Assembly (NCBI GenBank): GCA_030737875.1
Contig: CM060915.1
Coordinates: forward strand, 569,640,577-569,704,576
Reading direction: 5' to 3'
Source: Allium sativum
Taxonomy: Eukaryota > Streptophyta > Magnoliopsida > Asparagales > Amaryllidaceae
Length of the DNA stretch: 64,000 nt
Shown: in pieces, positions 59,801-64,000 of the stretch
How positions within the stretch are numbered: the first letter of the stretch is position 1
Layout: each line of letters begins with the position of its first letter
The notes under the pieces: model-generated
Databases searched by the model: none
Told to the model about the DNA's origin: nothing
The model's input: only the letters and a program-made list of their open reading frames with translations
Translations under genes and position numbers: made by a program

Positions 59801-62290
59801 ATAGGATTTTTCTTATAAAACAATTCCTTTCAAAACGAGATTATTTTACATAGTTCATATAGTCGATAAAAGGTGATTTTTATTATCAAACAATTTATTT
59901 CAAAATATGAATACCATTCAACACATGAATTTCAATTCAACGAATGAATATCGATTCAACACATGAAGGTTTTCTATAGTTTCCATATATAGATAGAAAT
60001 GTGATTTTTATATTTAAAACGCGAATACCATTCAATACATGAATTTCTAATCAACGAATGAATATCAATTCAACACATGAAGGTTTTCTATAGTTTCTAT
60101 ATATAGATAGAAATGTGATTTTTATATTTAAAACGCGAATACCATTCAGCACATGAATTTCTAATCAACGAATGAATATCAATTCAACACATGAAGGTTT
60201 TCTATTCAATGAATAAATATAGTTTAAGCAAATGAAAATAATTCAAACACACGAATATTATTCAAAATTTTGGCAGCATAACGGCAGGGTAGTTAAAACC
60301 GGGACCGTCCCTAGTACGGCTCCTCGCTCTACCTTAAAACCTCGCGGTTTTTGACAATGGGAATCATGCATCTAGTTCGCACGCAGGTGGCATGTATATA
60401 TTTATTTCATTTCCACAAACTAATCCTATGTGGTTTCAACCAAATATTTCTCAACCACAAATGGGTATTTTTCAACCACAATCAATCAATATCAACCACA
60501 AACAATCCCAAACAACCATTCGCTATCAATCAATTTTCACAACAATTTCAACCAATAAATATCGTCCATGGTTTGTGGACGAGGGGCGTATATATATATT
60601 TATATGTAGCAATTCACTTTTATTTCAACACATATATAATTTTTACAACGCATATATAACTAATACATCGAACGTACAACTTATACAACGCTTATACATG
60701 AGGTGTACAACGCTTATATAACTCATACATCGACTAAATAATTTATACATCATCGTTTTCCATATTGTTTTTAAATCAGAAATCTCACATTGGGTTCCAC
60801 TCCACCAAAAATAGCAGAAGGCTCAGAAAAATATGCGGTCTCTTCTAAAATGTAGAAGGCGTCCTCACGAGTCCACTGTCTCTTGTTTCTCTGAATTTCG
60901 ATGTCGTATGCAAGAGTTATACAATTTTAAACATTGAATACAAAATTTTATATAATTAATTAATTAATTAATTACATGATTAAGGGAATTAATCCCTCCT
61001 CTTCACGTTTCTTCTACAGGTAGAAAATCGAACCCGCGCTCCATGGATAAACCCCACCGTCGCTCGCCAGAGACGCCTCCTGCCGACGATCAAACCCGCC
61101 TGCGCGACCGCCCTTTAGATGAGACACCTCCTCCCTGAACGCCGATGAACTCGGCTATCCCTCCTCACCAGAAAACGGCTTCAAACTCGACGACTTTTGA
61201 CAAGAAATTCTCCTGAACCTTGAAGTGAAACCCCATCATCACCGTTCCTCGTGAAGAGCTTGAGGAGAGGGACAATTTCGCTTTGGTGGTTTGGAATTTT
61301 ATTGTGTGGATGGAGAGAAAATTGAGGAGGAAGACGGGAACAATCTGGCCGTAAATCGCATAAGAGCGGCAGCGCCCTGATGTAAATGAATTAGGGTTTG
61401 GGCCTTTATTTTAATTTTTAATTTGTTTAAAATCCGAAAATACCCCTTCCTCCGAACGAACACCAATCCAAACCCAACGACTGTCGCCCCTAGTGTTTTA
61501 CCCCCATTTCGAACACAATGGGATATTTTTCGAAGGCCCATTTGACTGTTTCAGTCAGTTTCCATTCAAATCAAAATATAAAACACTCAATATTTAATTT
61601 GAACGTACATTTCAATTTGCCAGGGTCACAAATTGATTCGAAAAATTCCAGAAAAATAAATCTAGCTATGTTTTGACGATACGGTCCCAATAAAACTAGT
61701 TTCGTTGAATTCTGAGACCGTTTGAAAAATGGCCCATTTTTGGTCGATCCAATTTAACTGTAATTGACCAAAACACATTTTCCTTTGCCACGCTCACATA
61801 CTAGCTTCAAAAATTATGAAATTTGAAACCTAGCAATAACTTCACATCCCGGATCCAACAAAAGTGGTTTCATCGAATTCCGAGGTCGTATGCAAAATGG
61901 CCAATTTCACGGCCTATATAAATTCCATAGCGACCGTTCTGAAAATTCATTCGGCCATAACTTTTGCTTTCCGCTATGAAAATTCGATTTTTTAGATTCG
62001 TCAGAAAGGTATTCATAACAGATTTAAATATTTTTGGTTTCACTAAAATCCGGATTGTGTTGCACCCGGTACAGTCCGACAAAGTTTGAATTCAATTTTT
62101 GAAACTACAGCGCCATTTCAGGCCTTGTTTATAATTATAATTAATTATATTCGTTTTCAATTGCCGATTCAAACACACTTTTCATCGCCATTATTTAAAA
62201 TATTTATTTTAAATATTTAAAATATTTAAAATCCATTATTTTAGCCAATTTAAAAATTTTAAATTGGTTCAGATTTTCTGGGTCATTACA
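56833..62290 (-). mobile_element. Element C 5' LTR
   Basis: 5458 bp, matching 46590-52042 with scattered mostly transition-type differences and small indels. Contains the same modules: 240-bp pair at about 58725-59200, 114-bp units at about 59900-60220, hairpin at 60562-60582. Confidence 0.95.
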
Positions 62291-62295
62291 CTCAC
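62291..62295. repeat. Element C target-site duplication, right copy
   Basis: CTCAC, matching 46585-46589. Confidence 0.93.
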
Positions 62296-63399
62296 GCACC
62301 ACAAAAACAACTTAAATATCAATTTAGAAAAAAATGGTGAAGAGCAATAACAACAAATACAAAGAAGAATCAAACAAAAGCATCATCTTGAACAAGAAAC
62401 AATACGAGGGGGTGAGAATGAATTGAATAAAACAAATGCAAACAAGAATTTTTTGTATAAACAAAGGAAAGTAAGGATTCTTTGTAAAAGAAAGGATTCT
62501 TTGTATAAGCAAGGAGAGTAAATTCAATAAAAATTATTATACGTCTCAACATTCTATATGATGTATTTGATTGATTTATTTAATTTAATTTCATGAATGA
62601 ATCTTTTGCCTGGCAGAATAATCTGGTGAGCTGAGAATGGTTAGGTTTTTCTGTCTTTTCCTTTTCCTTTCTTCTCCCTTATGTTTTAATGATTGTATAT
62701 TCCTCGAGTAAATGTGAAACTATGATGAAAATTGTATATGTTGATTATGTTTAGATATTCTATTTTCATATCCGACTACATAGAGATGCATATGCAGTGA
62801 CTGAATCCTTGAGTTATTCATTGAAAAATTACAACATAGAATTTCTATGATATATTTATTTGAAGCAAGAAATATACAAAAAAGTTATAAAACACTTGCG
62901 AACTAATGGCCACTTTAGAAAGAAAATACTTGTACAATCACAAAGTAGTTAGAAACAGAGATGTTTCAACAAGTAACAAAATATCTTGCATTTAGTACCA
63001 ATGACAGTATACTAATAATTCATTATTTCATTACAACACTTATTTTTAATACAATTGTGGATTAAATCTTAGTAAATGTCCATCATATTACACATAAATA
63101 TACGTTGGAATTACATTACTCAAATTTCATTAAAATCAAAACATCTAACCATGAATGGTAACAATGATCTAATTCAATAGATATGTATGACTACGACACA
63201 TCATGCTCAATGACTTGTGTTATATTTTATTGAGGAGTTCATCAGCTCTAATTGATACTTTTAAAGATGTGTTTATGACACCAATGTGATTGAAATATTC
63301 AACAGCGGAAAACAAAACTCAGGGATATATGTATTTTTTATTACCTTACTTGAAAATTAAGTTGACTTCTACCATTTTAAAGGTTGAAATACTTCTAAA
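62296..63399. other. Unassigned AT-rich right flank
   Basis: The pre-insertion continuation of 46584. The words 'AAAGGATTCTTTGTA' recur near 62475 and 62490. No gene, RNA gene or known repeat recognised. Confidence 0.4.
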
Positions 63400-63649
63400 A
63401 GCTACGGTTCAGTTTTGCTTCTAAACTAAGCCGAACGGCTCAATTTCGAAATGAAACTGAGCTTGTTTCAGTTCAATTTCAAATCAAAACTATGTCGAAT
63501 GGATGAATTTAGAAACAAAACTAAGCCACGGCCTTTTGGCTTAGTTTATAAATCGAAACTGAGCCTGAAAGGCTCGATTTCTAACTAAGCCAGGCACAAT
63601 TTCAATTCTAAACTGAGCATTTCAGGATCAGTTAAATCTAAGTGTAGTG
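63400..63649. repeat. AAACTGAGCC / GGCTCAATTT repeats ending in a CACTA-like terminus
   Basis: Roughly nine copies of AAACT(G/A)AGCC-like words in both orientations, then '...TCTAAGTGTAGTG' at 63649, which is CACTACACTTAGA on the other strand. The repeat family is that of 44461-44700. This is interpreted as the right end of a CACTA-like element into which element C inserted. Confidence 0.6.
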
Positions 63650-64000
63650 CTTGGTGTATTGAATTTTTTTTGAAAGGGAGTGGAATAAAAAAATGATATG
63701 AATCTTTAAATAAGGCATGCACCATGGCAAACAAACTCTAAATTATGTGGTTTTATTTGATCAAAAAAAAATCTCTTTTCCTTTAAGAATTTCTGGATGA
63801 ATTTACAACTTAAATTCAAATCAAATAATTAAACCTATTCCACATTAATATTTTATGTAATTTTTTTAATTAATTTTTTTCTCAACAATTTATTCATATT
63901 GACAATGGTGTGTCAAACAAATATAATTCGATTGTAGATAAATAGATTTGTTTATTTTGATCCTTATTTATTTATGGGTTTTTCCTTTAGTTCATTCAAA
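63650..64000. other. AT-rich sequence to window end
   Basis: Nothing recognisable. It does not resume the LINE sequence seen before 43651. Confidence 0.4.

Larger units (their letters stand above)
46590..62290 (-). mobile_element. Element C: chromodomain Ty3/gypsy element with 5.45-kb LTRs
   Basis: A minus-strand element bounded by CTCAC duplications. The 3' LTR is 46590-52042 (5453 bp), the 5' LTR is 56833-62290 (5458 bp) and the interior is 52043-56832 (4.79 kb). Each LTR is longer than the interior. On the minus strand the LTR begins TGTAACGACCCAG / TGTAATGACCCAG. The primer site, purine tract, two gag zinc knuckles and a C-terminal chromodomain indicate a chromovirus, probably Tekay/Del-like (inference from LTR start, length and chromodomain). 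The LTRs differ at roughly one to two percent of positions by eye, so it is fairly recent but older than element A. Gag-pol is broken. Confidence 0.95.

Noticed and set aside
46942..60721. Pairs of 60-109-residue frames found in both element C LTRs (for example 46942-47262 and 57185-57505)
   Set aside because: LTR duplication explains the conservation; no recognised domain and overlapping frames on both strands.
43648..63652. A single CACTA element from 43651 to 63649 with its 3-bp target duplication
   Set aside because: Flanking triplets are TTT and CTT, subterminal repeats near the two ends are different families, and LINE sequence does not resume; two elements are as likely.

Overview
This window comes from a plant nuclear genome, most likely a eudicot. 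It is AT-rich with no operons, and it carries plant-specific transposon families: Athila-type and chromodomain Ty3/gypsy retrotransposons, CACTA, MULE and a plant L1-type LINE. It also has plant mobile domain (PMD) and GRF zinc-finger passenger genes. I found no convincing ordinary host gene. Practically the whole window is nested mobile DNA, and all calls come from reading the sequence alone.

Layout. 1-2910: an old LTR of the same long-LTR family as the element at 46590-62290. About 3.56-11.2 kb: a decayed CACTA element on the minus strand, with a TNP2-type transposase and a second TnpA-like gene. 11.55-11.94 kb and 42.2-43.65 kb: two halves of a LINE pseudogene. A 30-kb MULE (11944-42214) splits it, with matching ~295-bp terminal inverted repeats and a perfect 9-bp target duplication (TAAAACTAA). 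The MULE carries a PMD gene, two divergent GRF zinc-finger genes, palindromic tandem repeats and a MuDR-like transposase. That transposase is itself cut by element B (17221-39040; 5-bp duplication GTAGT), a Ty3/gypsy deletion derivative with 4.05-kb LTRs. Element A (19508-30955; duplication GTAAC) sits inside B's left LTR. It is an Athila-like retrotransposon with an intact 1801-residue gag-pol and almost identical LTRs. The insertion order is therefore LINE, then MULE, then B, then A.

Right of the LINE remnant, 43651-44460 looks like one end of another CACTA element, with hairpin-type subterminal repeats. Next come a second repeat set and a broken Myb/SANT-like gene. Then comes element C (46590-62290; duplication CTCAC), a minus-strand chromovirus whose 5.45-kb LTRs are each longer than its 4.8-kb interior. 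Its gag-pol has four stops, one frameshift and a lost reverse-transcriptase catalytic residue. The right flank ends in repeats like those at 44.5 kb and a CACTA-like terminus at 63649.

The most notable unit is the MULE. It is a multi-gene DNA transposon (PMD + GRF + GRF + transposase) in which one palindrome family, built on GGCGCAATC / GATTGCGCC half-sites, occurs in both terminal repeats and in an internal 103-bp tandem array. This suggests a protein-binding site set. Elements A and B are later intruders and do not work with the MULE genes.
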